Shown here in pieces: positions 43,265-51,890 of a DNA stretch of 61,709 nucleotides. How positions within the stretch are numbered: the first letter of the stretch is position 1; each line of letters begins with the position of its first letter. The position numbers and the translations under genes were made by a program. The notes beneath the pieces are model-generated. The model was not told the DNA's origin. It ran no database searches and saw only the letters and a list, made by a program, of their open reading frames with translations. The stretch comes from JAAFHN01 sp031421855 (GTDB taxonomy: Bacteria; Pseudomonadota; Gammaproteobacteria; Burkholderiales; Burkholderiaceae_C), in the NCBI GenBank assembly GCA_031421855.1, contig JANOPN010000033.1, positions 1 through 61,709 of the forward strand. The letters run 5' to 3'.

Positions 43265-44590
43265 ATGCTTCAATACGCACAGCCCGATATTTCGGGGCAC
43301 TTTGGCCGCTACGGTGGCAGTTTTGTTGCCGAGACCTTGACGCACGCGTTAGACGAGCTTCAAGCCGCCTACGAGCAATATCGGCATGACCCTGAATTCA
43401 TTGCCGAATTCAATAACGAGCTTCAGCACTACGTTGGGCGCCCGTCTCCGGTGTATTTTGCCGACCGGATGAGCCGCGAAATGGGCGGCGCGCGAATCTA
43501 CTTGAAGCGCGAAGACCTCAACCACACGGGCGCACACAAAATCAACAACGTGATTGGTCAAGCGCTTTTAGCCAAACGAATGGGCAAACCACGCGTTATT
43601 GCCGAAACTGGCGCGGGTCAACACGGCGTAGCAACCGCAACGATTTGCGCGCGATATGGGCTTGAATGTGTGGTGTACATGGGAAGCGTGGACATCAAGC
43701 GCCAAAGCCCCAATGTCTATCGCATGAAACTACTCGGAGCGACCGTCGTACCAGTTGAATCAGGCAGCAAAACACTCAAAGATGCGCTCAATGAAGCCAT
43801 GCGAGACTGGGTTACCAACGTCGACAACACGTTCTACATCATCGGCACAGTTGCCGGGCCACACCCGTATCCCGCGATGGTGCGCGACTTCCAATCGGTC
43901 ATTGGCCAAGAATGTCTCACCCAAATGCCAAAGCACTTGGGCGCACCTGAGCGCCAACCCGACGCAGTGATCGCCTGCGTGGGCGGCGGAAGCAACGCGA
44001 TGGGCATCTTTCATCCCTACATTCCATTCGACAAAACTCGCTTGATCGGCGTGGAGGCGGCTGGCGAAGGCTTGGACAGCGGTAAACACTCTGCCAGCCT
44101 TCAGCGTGGCTTGCCAGGCGTACTGCACGGCAATCGCACATATGTGCTGCAAGATGACAATGGTCAAATCATCGAAACCCACTCGGTCAGTGCTGGACTT
44201 GACTACCCCGGCGTCGGACCAGAGCACGCCTACCTCAAAGACATCGGCCGCGCCGAGTACGTGGGCATCACCGACCAAGAGGCGCTTGACGCGTTTCACT
44301 ACCTCTGCCTGACCGAAGGCATCATTCCGGCGCTGGAGTCCAGCCACGCCGTTGCGTACGCAATGAAACTGGCCAAAACCATGAGCGCGGAACAGTCGAT
44401 TTTGGTCAACCTGAGCGGCCGTGGCGACAAAGACATTGGAACCGTGGCCGACTTGAGCAACGCCGACTTCTATTGCAGGCCCAGCTGCCGCGGGCAGTCA
44501 GTCAAGGGCGGATTCAGTGGCGTCTCCGAACAAGTGATTGATATAAAAAACATAGCAACGAACTCAATGAATCCGGTGACCAAGGGGTGA
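43265..44590 (+). CDS. trpB: Tryptophan synthase beta subunit with repeat-encoded C-terminus
   Basis: Joins indole and serine to tryptophan, using PLP. KREDLNHTGAHKINN carries the PLP lysine, and GGGSNAMGIFHPYI binds its phosphate. I chose the ATG at 43265 (MLQYAQPDISGHFG), which matches the family start; an in-frame ATG at 43226 adds 13 residues. After the usual end (SCRGQSVKGG) the protein continues with VIDIKNIATNSMNPVTKG. These 18 residues and the stop codon are encoded by a dispersed repeat copy. Confidence 0.95.
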   Translation: MLQYAQPDISGHFGRYGGSFVAETLTHALDELQAAYEQYRHDPEFIAEFNNELQHYVGRPSPVYFADRMSREMGGARIYLKREDLNHTGAHKINNVIGQALLAKRMGKPRVIAETGAGQHGVATATICARYGLECVVYMGSVDIKRQSPNVYRMKLLGATVVPVESGSKTLKDALNEAMRDWVTNVDNTFYIIGTVAGPHPYPAMVRDFQSVIGQECLTQMPKHLGAPERQPDAVIACVGGGSNAMGIFHPYIPFDKTRLIGVEAAGEGLDSGKHSASLQRGLPGVLHGNRTYVLQDDNGQIIETHSVSAGLDYPGVGPEHAYLKDIGRAEYVGITDQEALDAFHYLCLTEGIIPALESSHAVAYAMKLAKTMSAEQSILVNLSGRGDKDIGTVADLSNADFYCRPSCRGQSVKGGFSGVSEQVIDIKNIATNSMNPVTKG

Positions 44591-44594
44591 TTTG
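44538..44594 (+). repeat. Dispersed repeat, copy 10 (end of trpB, before trpA)
   Basis: About 29 of 31 core positions match. It encodes the TrpB tail, and its right end AAGGGG serves as the likely Shine-Dalgarno sequence of trpA. Confidence 0.88.
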
Positions 44595-44596
44595 TC

Positions 44597-45421
44597 ATGA
44601 AAAATCGCATTTCAACTACTTTTGAGACCCTCAAAGCCGCCAATCGCAGCGCCCTGATTCCATACGTCACGGCGGGCTACCCAACTCGCGGATTCACACC
44701 CGAGCTGATGCACGCCATGGTCGGCGCGGGTGCTGACATCATCGAACTTGGCGTGCCGTTTTCCGACCCCAGTGCTGACGGCCCGGTCATCCAGCGGGCG
44801 AACGAACATGCCTTGGCTGCGGGCATCGGTTTGATCGATGTGCTGGCCATGGTGCGGGAGTTTCGAGCAACCGACGCGCAGACACCGGTCGTGCTGATGG
44901 GCTACGCCAACCCCATTGAGCGCCACGACATTCGAAACGGCGAAGGCAGCTTTATCAATGCAGCGCAAGACGCCGGCGTTGACGGCGTGCTGGTGGTGGA
45001 CTATCCGCCCGAAGAATGCGTGGCGTTTGCTCAAGCGTTGCGCGGCAAGGGCATGGACTTGATCTTCCTCATCGCACCAACGACAACTGCCGCTCGAATG
45101 CAGCGGGTGGCCAGCGTGGCCAGCGGCTACGTCTACTATGTGTCGATCAAAGGCGTAACCGGAGCGGCCGCGGTTGATGCACTTGCCGTGGCTGAGGCGC
45201 TGCCGCGAATCCGCGAGCATTTCAGCATTCCGGTCGGTGTTGGATTCGGAATACGCGATGCTGCGAGTGCGAAAGCCATTGGTGAGGTCGCAGACGCGGT
45301 TGTCATCGGCAGCAAGATCATTCAAATGATCGAAACCGCTGAGTCACCCGAACAGGCAATAGCCGCAGTGACTGAGTTTTTGTCTGGCGTCAAGGCGGCG
45401 ATGAACGAGCGAAACACTTAA
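44597..45421 (+). CDS. trpA: Tryptophan synthase alpha subunit
   Basis: Cleaves indole-3-glycerol phosphate to indole, channelled to TrpB. The 274-residue TIM barrel has the catalytic Glu in IELGVPFSDPSADGP and the Asp in VDGVLVVDYPPEE, and GFGIRDAASAKAI binds phosphate. Its ribosome binding site AAGGGG lies nine bases before the ATG and is part of the repeat copy that ends trpB. A terminator follows. Confidence 0.95.
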   Translation: MKNRISTTFETLKAANRSALIPYVTAGYPTRGFTPELMHAMVGAGADIIELGVPFSDPSADGPVIQRANEHALAAGIGLIDVLAMVREFRATDAQTPVVLMGYANPIERHDIRNGEGSFINAAQDAGVDGVLVVDYPPEECVAFAQALRGKGMDLIFLIAPTTTAARMQRVASVASGYVYYVSIKGVTGAAAVDALAVAEALPRIREHFSIPVGVGFGIRDAASAKAIGEVADAVVIGSKIIQMIETAESPEQAIAAVTEFLSGVKAAMNERNT

Positions 45422-45451
45422 CAAAATAACCGCGTCCGTCAGTCAAAACAA

Positions 45452-45486
45452 AAAACCACAGACGCATCGCGCGACTGTGGCTTTTG
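45452..45486. terminator. Bidirectional terminator between trpA and H-NS-like gene
   Basis: CCACAG and CTGTGG flank a 12-base loop, with AAAAA on the left and TTTT on the right; it serves two convergent genes. Confidence 0.75.
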
Positions 45487-45532
45487 TATTACCGACCCAA
45501 CGGGCCGGCCTCAAGCGTCAGTTAAGACCGCA

Positions 45533-45859
45533 TCAGATGCGATATTGCTCGATATCGCCGCCAGCTGCGCGGATCGCTTTCACCCACTCAGGCACGCGAC
45601 CTCGACCACCGCTCCACTTGTTGCCGTTTTTGTCGGCATATTTGGCTTCGGCCTTGCTGGTCGATTTGCTAGGTTTGCTTGATCCGCCACCGCCAAACAA
45701 TTGTTGTTGGGTGATGTTGAATTCGCGGATGTGGCGCCTCAATTGCGCAATCACACCGTCGCGAATACTGGCTTCATCTGCTTTAATTTTGTCTTCAAGT
45801 TGCGCTTTTTGCGCACGAAGGGCATCCAATGCTTTCAGTTGGCTGTCGTCAATCATCAT
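45533..45859 (-). CDS. H-NS-family nucleoid-associated protein
   Basis: A 108-residue histone-like protein. Residues 1-50 form a coiled-coil oligomerisation part (LKALDALRAQKAQLEDKIKA). The C-terminus (KYADKNGNKWSGGRGRVPEWV) is the AT-rich-DNA-binding motif of betaproteobacterial H-NS proteins. Such proteins silence AT-rich and foreign DNA. It is inserted between trpA and accD, which are usually adjacent in Burkholderiales, and reads against both. Confidence 0.92.
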   Translation of the reverse strand: MMIDDSQLKALDALRAQKAQLEDKIKADEASIRDGVIAQLRRHIREFNITQQQLFGGGGSSKPSKSTSKAEAKYADKNGNKWSGGRGRVPEWVKAIRAAGGDIEQYRI

Positions 45860-46238
45860 TTTTATGGCCCAAGTTATTGCGGCAGCGAAATGGCAGCCGC
45901 AGCAGAATTATGACCGAAATCCGAATCAATGGATATCTCTCGCCAAAAATTCAATTGCACAACACGGACATTGTCGGCAAACGTGCAAAAATAATAGCGC
46001 CTTAGTCAACCATATCAGCGACCAAGGGGGTCATTTCATCAAAGAGTAGGATGCGGAAGATCGCCCGGGGGAATTCCGTCTTGGTTATCAGGTCACGGCG
46101 AACTGAGCAGAAGTCAACAAAACTGGTGGCAAACGACAACCTGAGTCGCTCTCTACCCGATCTCAGACCCCAGCCCACGCGATCAACGCATCTGTTGCCT
46201 ACAATGCAAGGCACGCCGAACACCAGTAAGGAAATCGC
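45860..46238. other. Divergent intergenic region between H-NS gene and accD
   Basis: A 379-base stretch without a gene. It should hold the promoters of both neighbours. I see a TACAAT box at 46200-46205 and AAGGA at 46228-46232 before accD, and a degenerate repeat copy near 45990-46030. Otherwise nothing recognisable. Confidence 0.6.
45990..46032 (+). repeat. Possible degenerate dispersed repeat, copy 13
   Basis: The outer boxes ATAGC and GCGACCAAGGGG are kept at the right distance, but only about 19 of 31 core positions match. Confidence 0.4.
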
Positions 46239-47111
46239 ATGTCATGGCTTGAAAAGCTGCTTCCGTCGAAGATTCAGCACACCGACCCCGAGAACCGGCG
46301 CTCAGTGCCCGAAGGCCTTTGGCTCAAGTGCAACGGCTGCGACGCCGTTTTGTATAAGGCGGACTTGGAGGCAAACCAAATGGTTTGCCCCAGCTGCTCG
46401 CACCACCACCGCATGAATGCGCGCATGCGACTCGACAAGTTTTTGGATGCCGAGGGCCGGTTCGAGATCGCTCAAGAGGTGGTACCCACCGACCCACTCA
46501 AATTCAAAGATAGCCGCAAGTACACCGAGCGGATCAAAGAAGCGATGGAAAACACCGGTGAGACCGATGCGTTGGTGGTCATGGGCGGTGCGCTGAAAAC
46601 ACTGCCCGTGGTCGCAGCTTGTTTTGAGTTTGACTTCATGGGTGGCAGCATGGGATCGGTCGTCGGCGAGCGCTTTGTGCGCGGCGTTCAGACCGCGATT
46701 GATCAGCGCGTGCCCTTCATTTGCTTCACCGCAACGGGTGGCGCGCGCATGCAAGAGGGCTTGCTCAGCCTGATGCAAATGGCCAAAACCAATGCGGCAT
46801 TGACGCGGCTGGCAAAAAAAGGCTTGCCCTACATCAGCATCTTGACCGATCCCACCATGGGCGGTGTCAGCGCTGGCTTCGCGTTTGTCGGCGATGTGGT
46901 CATCGCAGAGCCCAAGGCACTGATTGGCTTTGCGGGGCCACGCGTGATTGAAAACACCGTACGCGAAAAGCTGCCAGAAGGCTTTCAACGCGCTGAGTTC
47001 TTGTTGACCAAGGGCGCGGTTGATTTCATCTGTGACCGCCGCGAACTGCGCGACACCGTCGCGCGGTCGCTGGCCATGCTGACGCGCCAAAGCGCTGATG
47101 CATTGGCGTGA
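46239..47111 (+). CDS. accD: Acetyl-CoA carboxylase carboxyltransferase subunit beta
   Basis: Part of the carboxyltransferase that makes malonyl-CoA. The 290-residue protein has the N-terminal four-Cys zinc finger (LKCNGCDAVL then VCPSCSHHHR) and the crotonase-like core (FTATGGARMQEGLLSLMQM, DPTMGGVSAGFA, GFAGPRVIENT). AAGGA precedes the ATG. folC, which usually follows accD in this order, is absent here. Confidence 0.96.
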   Translation: MSWLEKLLPSKIQHTDPENRRSVPEGLWLKCNGCDAVLYKADLEANQMVCPSCSHHHRMNARMRLDKFLDAEGRFEIAQEVVPTDPLKFKDSRKYTERIKEAMENTGETDALVVMGGALKTLPVVAACFEFDFMGGSMGSVVGERFVRGVQTAIDQRVPFICFTATGGARMQEGLLSLMQMAKTNAALTRLAKKGLPYISILTDPTMGGVSAGFAFVGDVVIAEPKALIGFAGPRVIENTVREKLPEGFQRAEFLLTKGAVDFICDRRELRDTVARSLAMLTRQSADALA

Positions 47112-47117
47112 CAGAAA

Positions 47118-47180
47118 AAATCACTTAAAATTGATAGCAATGAAGTCAATGAATACGGTGACCATGTGCCAATTTGATGT
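47118..47180 (+). repeat. Dispersed repeat, copy 11
   Basis: About 28 of 31 core positions match (AAAATTGATAGCAATGAAGT, then ACGGTGACCATGTGCC); intergenic between accD and the LON-domain gene. Confidence 0.85.
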
Positions 47181-47217
47181 CAAATTTGGTGTTTCAATTG
47201 CCTAAAGGCGGTTTTTG

Positions 47218-47853
47218 ATGCCTCGAACTGACGCCGAACCAATCAAGCTAAACGGCCTGCCTTTGTTTCCGCTGGAGTCTGTGCTATTCCCAGACGGGGT
47301 TTTGCCACTTCGCATATTCGAGGTTCGCTACCTCGACATGATCCGCAAATGCCACGAGGTCGGCACACCATTCGGGGTGATTCGACTGATCACCGGGCGG
47401 GAGGTCACTGCCGCGGGCGTTGACGAGGCCTTCGATGTTGTCGGCACCTTGGCATCCATTGAATCGTTGACCACGATTCAGCCGGGTTTGTTGTCCGTGC
47501 GATGCGAGGCTCAGCAGCGCTTTCGCATCGTGAAGAGTGAGCGCTCTCGCTTTGGTTTGTGGATCGCTGATGTCGAACGCATTGACGCTGACATGCGAGT
47601 GAAAATACCCGATGAGCTCAACCCAGTGGCGAGCAGCCTGGTGACCGTGAACGCGCAACTAAAAGCCCGTGGATTGCCCGGCTTACCTGAGCCAGAGCAC
47701 TTTGACGACTGTGGCTGGGTTGCAAACCGGTGGGCGGAAATGTTGCCGATTCAAAGCGAACTCAAGCAACAACTCATGCAACTTGAAAGTCCCATGCTCA
47801 GGCTCGAGCTGGTGAGTGATGTGCTCGATAAATTGGGCGTTTTGCCCGGTTAG
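47218..47853 (+). CDS. LON substrate-binding-domain protein (stand-alone Lon N-terminal domain)
   Basis: A 211-residue protein made of the LON N-terminal (PUA-like) domain without ATPase or protease parts. LPLFPLESVLFPDGVLPLRIFEVRYLDMI is the signature. Stand-alone members occur widely in proteobacteria, and their role is unclear. The ATG at 47218 has AAAGGCGG upstream. The stop codon overlaps the convergent capD-like gene by 4 bases, and no terminator separates them. Confidence 0.85.
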   Translation: MPRTDAEPIKLNGLPLFPLESVLFPDGVLPLRIFEVRYLDMIRKCHEVGTPFGVIRLITGREVTAAGVDEAFDVVGTLASIESLTTIQPGLLSVRCEAQQRFRIVKSERSRFGLWIADVERIDADMRVKIPDELNPVASSLVTVNAQLKARGLPGLPEPEHFDDCGWVANRWAEMLPIQSELKQQLMQLESPMLRLELVSDVLDKLGVLPG

Positions 47854-49685
47854 CGAGCAGCTTGAGCAGCGTACTCAGGCACATAAGTCTGCAAAAACTC
47901 GCGAACCGATTGCGCTGGCGGCATGGGGCCAGCTGATACAACCCAATTCGCCACTTCATTGAGATCCAAACCCGTTGTGGCTGCAATTCGTGCCACGCGC
48001 AATTTGGGATGTGGAGTCAGCTCGGTGGTTTCGTCGTCAGCAAGCAACTCCTCAAAGAGCTTCTCACCGGGCCTCAGCCCGCTGTAGCGAATGGGAATCT
48101 CTGCTTCGGTTTTACCGCTCAATCGGATCATCATGCGGGCTAACTCAACGATTTTGACGGGCTCACCCATATCCAGCACAAATATTTGTCCAGTCGTCCC
48201 CATCAAACCCGCCTGCAATACCAATCGGCAGGCTTCGGGGATGGTCATGAAATACCGAACAATTTCGGGGTGCGTCACAGTAACAGGGCCACCGCGATTG
48301 ATTTGTTCGGTGAATAGGGGCACGACCGACCCGCTTGAGCCAAGCACATTGCCGAAACGCACCGACACATAGCGCGATTGCGTGTGCTCTCGGGCCACTG
48401 CCTGCACGACCAGCTCTGCCAAACGTTTACTCGCTCCCATCACATTGGTTGGGTTAATTGCTTTATCGGTCGAAACCTGCACAAAACGCTCTGCGCCGCA
48501 CAAACCTGCGATCCTGGCCACATTCATCGTGCCCAAGACGTTGGTTCGCAACGCTTCAACTTCGTTGAGCTGCTCCATCATCGGCACATGTTTGTAGGCT
48601 GCGGCGTGCAGCACGACACTGGGTTGATGCAAGGCCGCAATGGCCATTAAGCGGTCAAACTCACGCACATTGGCTGTGTAGCAACTCAAGCGCATTTGCG
48701 GGTGGGCGCGAACCAATTCGCTTTCCAGCTGGTACAAGGCGAATTCGCTGACGTCAACGCAAACCAAATGTTGCACCCCAAATCGCGCCAACTGGCGACA
48801 CAACTCGGACCCAATGGATCCGCCACCACCCGTGACCAAAACACACTGACCTGCAAAAAGCGTCGATATGCCGTGCTCGTCCAACGCCACGCTGGGGCGA
48901 CCCAACAGATCCTCAAGTTGCACGCTTCTAGGACCGCTGCTGGAGTTGGCAAGCAAATCGTCAGCGGTGGGCAACGTCAGCACCGCAACACCTTGACCTC
49001 CTGCAGCCAAAAGAGCCTCGCGCCGTGCGGGGCTGCCCCGGACACCTGCGATCAAAACCGCCTTTGCGCCCGTTGCAATGACCAACCCAGCCAAGCCATC
49101 AAAACCGCCAACGACCGCAACGTCGCCCACGCTGCGACCTCCGTCGGCTACCACTGGCGACACGACACCGGCAACCGACCACTGACGAGACCCTTTGATG
49201 CTGCGAATCACAGCAGCTGAATCATCTAAACCACCCAACACCAGCAGCGGAGCACCTTCTACTGACGTGGCTTCGCGCTCGCTCAGGCTGCGTGCAAATG
49301 CACGCCCGGCAGCCAAGAGCACGATGCACAAAATAGGGTGTACGACAACCACGGTGCGAGGCAAACCCAGCTCGCGCAACAAAAGCGCAACAGCGGCAAC
49401 GACCAAACCCGCAGCGCCAACGCCGATTCCGACCCGCTTGATCTCATTCAAACTGGTCAATCGCCAAACTTGTGAGTAAACACGCGCCACGCCGAGCGCC
49501 ACAACGTATACCACCGCGACACCAAGCGAGGACATCCAAACCAAGCCATCGAGCGTGGGGGGAATATCGAAGTTAAATCGGAGCTGGTATGCGAACCACC
49601 AAGCAAACGACACCAAAACGGCATCGATACCAGTAGCAAGCAAACGCTCGCGACGCAGCCACGGGGACAACTTGGCGCCGCTCAT
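47850..49685 (-). CDS. Membrane-bound nucleotide-sugar 4,6-dehydratase (CapD/WbpM/PglF type)
   Basis: A 611-residue enzyme. Four hydrophobic helices (residues about 12-125) precede a first Rossmann-like domain and a C-terminal SDR domain with VLVTGGGGSIGSELCRQL. STDKAINPTNVMGASK replaces the usual YxxxK by MxxxK, as in WbpM and PglF. It probably makes UDP-4-keto-6-deoxy-GlcNAc, the first step toward bacillosamine and legionaminic acid. Its ATG overlaps the stop of the aminotransferase gene (TGATG). It is the last gene of the glycan operon in transcription order. Confidence 0.9.
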   Translation of the reverse strand: MSGAKLSPWLRRERLLATGIDAVLVSFAWWFAYQLRFNFDIPPTLDGLVWMSSLGVAVVYVVALGVARVYSQVWRLTSLNEIKRVGIGVGAAGLVVAAVALLLRELGLPRTVVVVHPILCIVLLAAGRAFARSLSEREATSVEGAPLLVLGGLDDSAAVIRSIKGSRQWSVAGVVSPVVADGGRSVGDVAVVGGFDGLAGLVIATGAKAVLIAGVRGSPARREALLAAGGQGVAVLTLPTADDLLANSSSGPRSVQLEDLLGRPSVALDEHGISTLFAGQCVLVTGGGGSIGSELCRQLARFGVQHLVCVDVSEFALYQLESELVRAHPQMRLSCYTANVREFDRLMAIAALHQPSVVLHAAAYKHVPMMEQLNEVEALRTNVLGTMNVARIAGLCGAERFVQVSTDKAINPTNVMGASKRLAELVVQAVAREHTQSRYVSVRFGNVLGSSGSVVPLFTEQINRGGPVTVTHPEIVRYFMTIPEACRLVLQAGLMGTTGQIFVLDMGEPVKIVELARMMIRLSGKTEAEIPIRYSGLRPGEKLFEELLADDETTELTPHPKLRVARIAATTGLDLNEVANWVVSAGPMPPAQSVREFLQTYVPEYAAQAAR

Positions 49686-51232
49686 CAGTGGTCGACGCCC
49701 TCAGCGCGAGGGACAATGTCGCAGCCAGACGCAAACGTCAAGAGGGCATCGCGCAACATCGTGATCACATGATCTTGCTGAATGGGCGCGAGGTTCGACC
49801 CTGAAGGCAAGCAAATCCCCGAGCGAAAAAGCTGGGCACAGACATCGCCACCCGGATACCGGCCACCACCTTCGTCGCCATGCTTGAAATACGTTGAATT
49901 GGCGTACAACGGCTGCAAATGCATGGGCTTCCAAACCGGACGGGCCTCAATGTTGTGTCGCTCCAGCATTCGCAGAATTTCAATGACCGCACCTTCGGCA
50001 CCGGGCGATGTGATTTCAAAACAAGTCAGCCAACGGGTACTCATGCTTCCCACAGGCTCGGGCATCCATCGGATGAACGGGATATCGGCAAATGCAGCCA
50101 AATATCGATCAAAAACCGCGCGTCGCTGCTGCACTCGCTCGGTCAACACCCGCAGCTGACCGCGACCAATGCCAGCCAACACGTTACTCATGCGGTAGTT
50201 GAACCCCGGCTCAGCATGTTCGTAGTGACGCGCTGGTTCTCGCGCTTGGGTCGCCAGCTTACGTGCTCGCGTTATCAGAGCCGCGTCGTTGCCGACAAGC
50301 ATGCCACCGCCCGAGGTGGTAATGATTTTGTTACCGTTGAACGAAAAAACAGCCAACTTGCCAAATGTGCCACTGGCACGGCCTTTGTAGGTCGCCCCCA
50401 AGGACTCAGCTGCATCTTCAAGTACCGCCACGCCGTATCGCTCGCAAATTGGCAAGAGCACATCCATGTCAGCGCTTTGGCCGTACAGATTCACAATCAA
50501 CACGCATTTTGGAAGACGAGACCGTGACGCACACCAAGCCAAAGCGCGCTCAAGTGCTTTGGGTGACATGTTCCAGCTGTCGGGCTCAGAGTCGATAAAG
50601 ACCGCCTCTGCACCACATTGGCTGATGGGATTGCAGCTACCAACAAACGTCAACGACGAACACAGCACGACATCGCCGGGCTTAACGCCTAACAGCAACA
50701 AACCCAAATGCAACGCTGCCGTACCCGAACTCAAGGCCGCGCCATCGCTGAGACCCACATGGGCGGTCAACTCACGCTCAAATCCATCGACGTGCGGCCC
50801 GAGTGGAGCGATCCAATTTGTCCGAAAAGCCTCCTCGACAAATGCGGTTTCTTCCGCACCCAAGTGAGGGGACGACAACCAAACCCGCGTTGACAGATCG
50901 CGACGATGCACGACATCGACCACTTGTCCGAGTTCGTTGACGATTGGCATGTGATCCAACACATGTGCGTCCAATTCACGAAGAATCTCGGCCGGGCTGT
51001 CATTGATGCCTTTGACTTGGGGGGTTCTGGCGCCTCCCAATTTGCCAAGCTGGACTCCCTCGGCGACACCCTCTAAGCTCGCTCGACGCAAATCACCGTC
51101 CGTCACGGTCCGCAACAACACGCCAGTGCCGTCAACGACGACCACCGCACCCTTGCCGGTTTCGGACAATCGCTCACGCGCTTGTCGCAAACTGGCCTGC
51201 GGGTTAATCAAATAGTCATTGAGTTGACTCAT
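49685..51232 (-). CDS. CBS-domain / DegT-family sugar aminotransferase fusion (LegC-like)
   Basis: A 515-residue protein with two parts. Residues 1 to about 110 are a CBS pair (GAVVVVDGTGVLLRTVTDGDLRRA and HVLDHMPIVNELGQVVDVVHRRDL). Residues about 120-515 are a DegT/DnrJ/EryC1/StrS aminotransferase with the PLP lysine in FSFNGNKIITTSGGGMLV. It would aminate the 4-keto sugar made by the neighbouring dehydratase. The usual LegC/PglE enzymes lack CBS domains. I chose the ATG at 51232 (MSQLNDYLINP), overlapping the acetyltransferase gene by 17 bases. Confidence 0.9.
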   Translation of the reverse strand: MSQLNDYLINPQASLRQARERLSETGKGAVVVVDGTGVLLRTVTDGDLRRASLEGVAEGVQLGKLGGARTPQVKGINDSPAEILRELDAHVLDHMPIVNELGQVVDVVHRRDLSTRVWLSSPHLGAEETAFVEEAFRTNWIAPLGPHVDGFERELTAHVGLSDGAALSSGTAALHLGLLLLGVKPGDVVLCSSLTFVGSCNPISQCGAEAVFIDSEPDSWNMSPKALERALAWCASRSRLPKCVLIVNLYGQSADMDVLLPICERYGVAVLEDAAESLGATYKGRASGTFGKLAVFSFNGNKIITTSGGGMLVGNDAALITRARKLATQAREPARHYEHAEPGFNYRMSNVLAGIGRGQLRVLTERVQQRRAVFDRYLAAFADIPFIRWMPEPVGSMSTRWLTCFEITSPGAEGAVIEILRMLERHNIEARPVWKPMHLQPLYANSTYFKHGDEGGGRYPGGDVCAQLFRSGICLPSGSNLAPIQQDHVITMLRDALLTFASGCDIVPRAEGVDH

Positions 51233-51890
51233 GCGAATCCTTGATTTTTCTGGCTGGCACGCCGACATACACACCGGCCGACAGCGCATCACTCGTCAGC
51301 ACTGCACCGGCACCAATCACACACCCATCCGCCACTCGGACGCCCGGTAAAAGCACGGCACCCGCACCCACCAAGACGGATCGCCCGACCACAACCCCAC
51401 CGCCCAAGCTAGCGCGCGGCGCGATGTGCGCGCCCGCACCGACCACACAGTCATGGTCAACAACCGCCAAATGATTGACGATCACGCCTGCACCCAACTG
51501 GGCGCTGGGCGCGACCACGGCACCCGATGCAACAAACACACCGGATCCGATTTGGGCATGCGGGCTTACGCTCGCTCGGGGGTGAATGACACTGGCCGAC
51601 CGGTTCATGCCAAATTCGAGCGCATAGCGATCGAACACCCGCATCCGCGCCGCATTGGCACCAATGCTCACATGCCATGTTGACTTGGGATCGTCGAAAA
51701 GCTGTCGCTGGGCATCCGCACGCTCAACCTGAGCAACTCCGTCGAACAAGAACTCGCGGGTCGGTGCGGCGTCGTCCGTTACAAAAACACGACTCCCACC
51801 CACCAACGCGGCATCCGCGACCACCTTGCCGTGTCCTCCAAAACCATGTAAGCAAATCGTCGACATAGGCGATTGTGGCTTAGTAAGCAT
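51216..51890 (-). CDS. Sugar O/N-acetyltransferase, NeuD/PglD type
   Basis: A 224-residue protein with a short Rossmann-like N-terminus (CLHGFGGHGKVVADAA) and a left-handed beta-helix of hexapeptide repeats (HPRASVSPHAQIGSGVFVAS onward). In this context it most likely acetylates the 4-amino group to give diacetamido-trideoxy sugar, as PglD and LegH do. Acetylation of the finished nonulosonate, as NeuD does, is an alternative. ATG 51890 overlaps the neuC stop; ATG 51866 (MSTICLHG) is also possible. Confidence 0.88.
   Translation of the reverse strand: MLTKPQSPMSTICLHGFGGHGKVVADAALVGGSRVFVTDDAAPTREFLFDGVAQVERADAQRQLFDDPKSTWHVSIGANAARMRVFDRYALEFGMNRSASVIHPRASVSPHAQIGSGVFVASGAVVAPSAQLGAGVIVNHLAVVDHDCVVGAGAHIAPRASLGGGVVVGRSVLVGAGAVLLPGVRVADGCVIGAGAVLTSDALSAGVYVGVPARKIKDSHESTQ

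Noticed and set aside
46302..47090. 262-codon minus-strand frame inside accD
   Set aside because: Shadow of a certain gene, without domain features.
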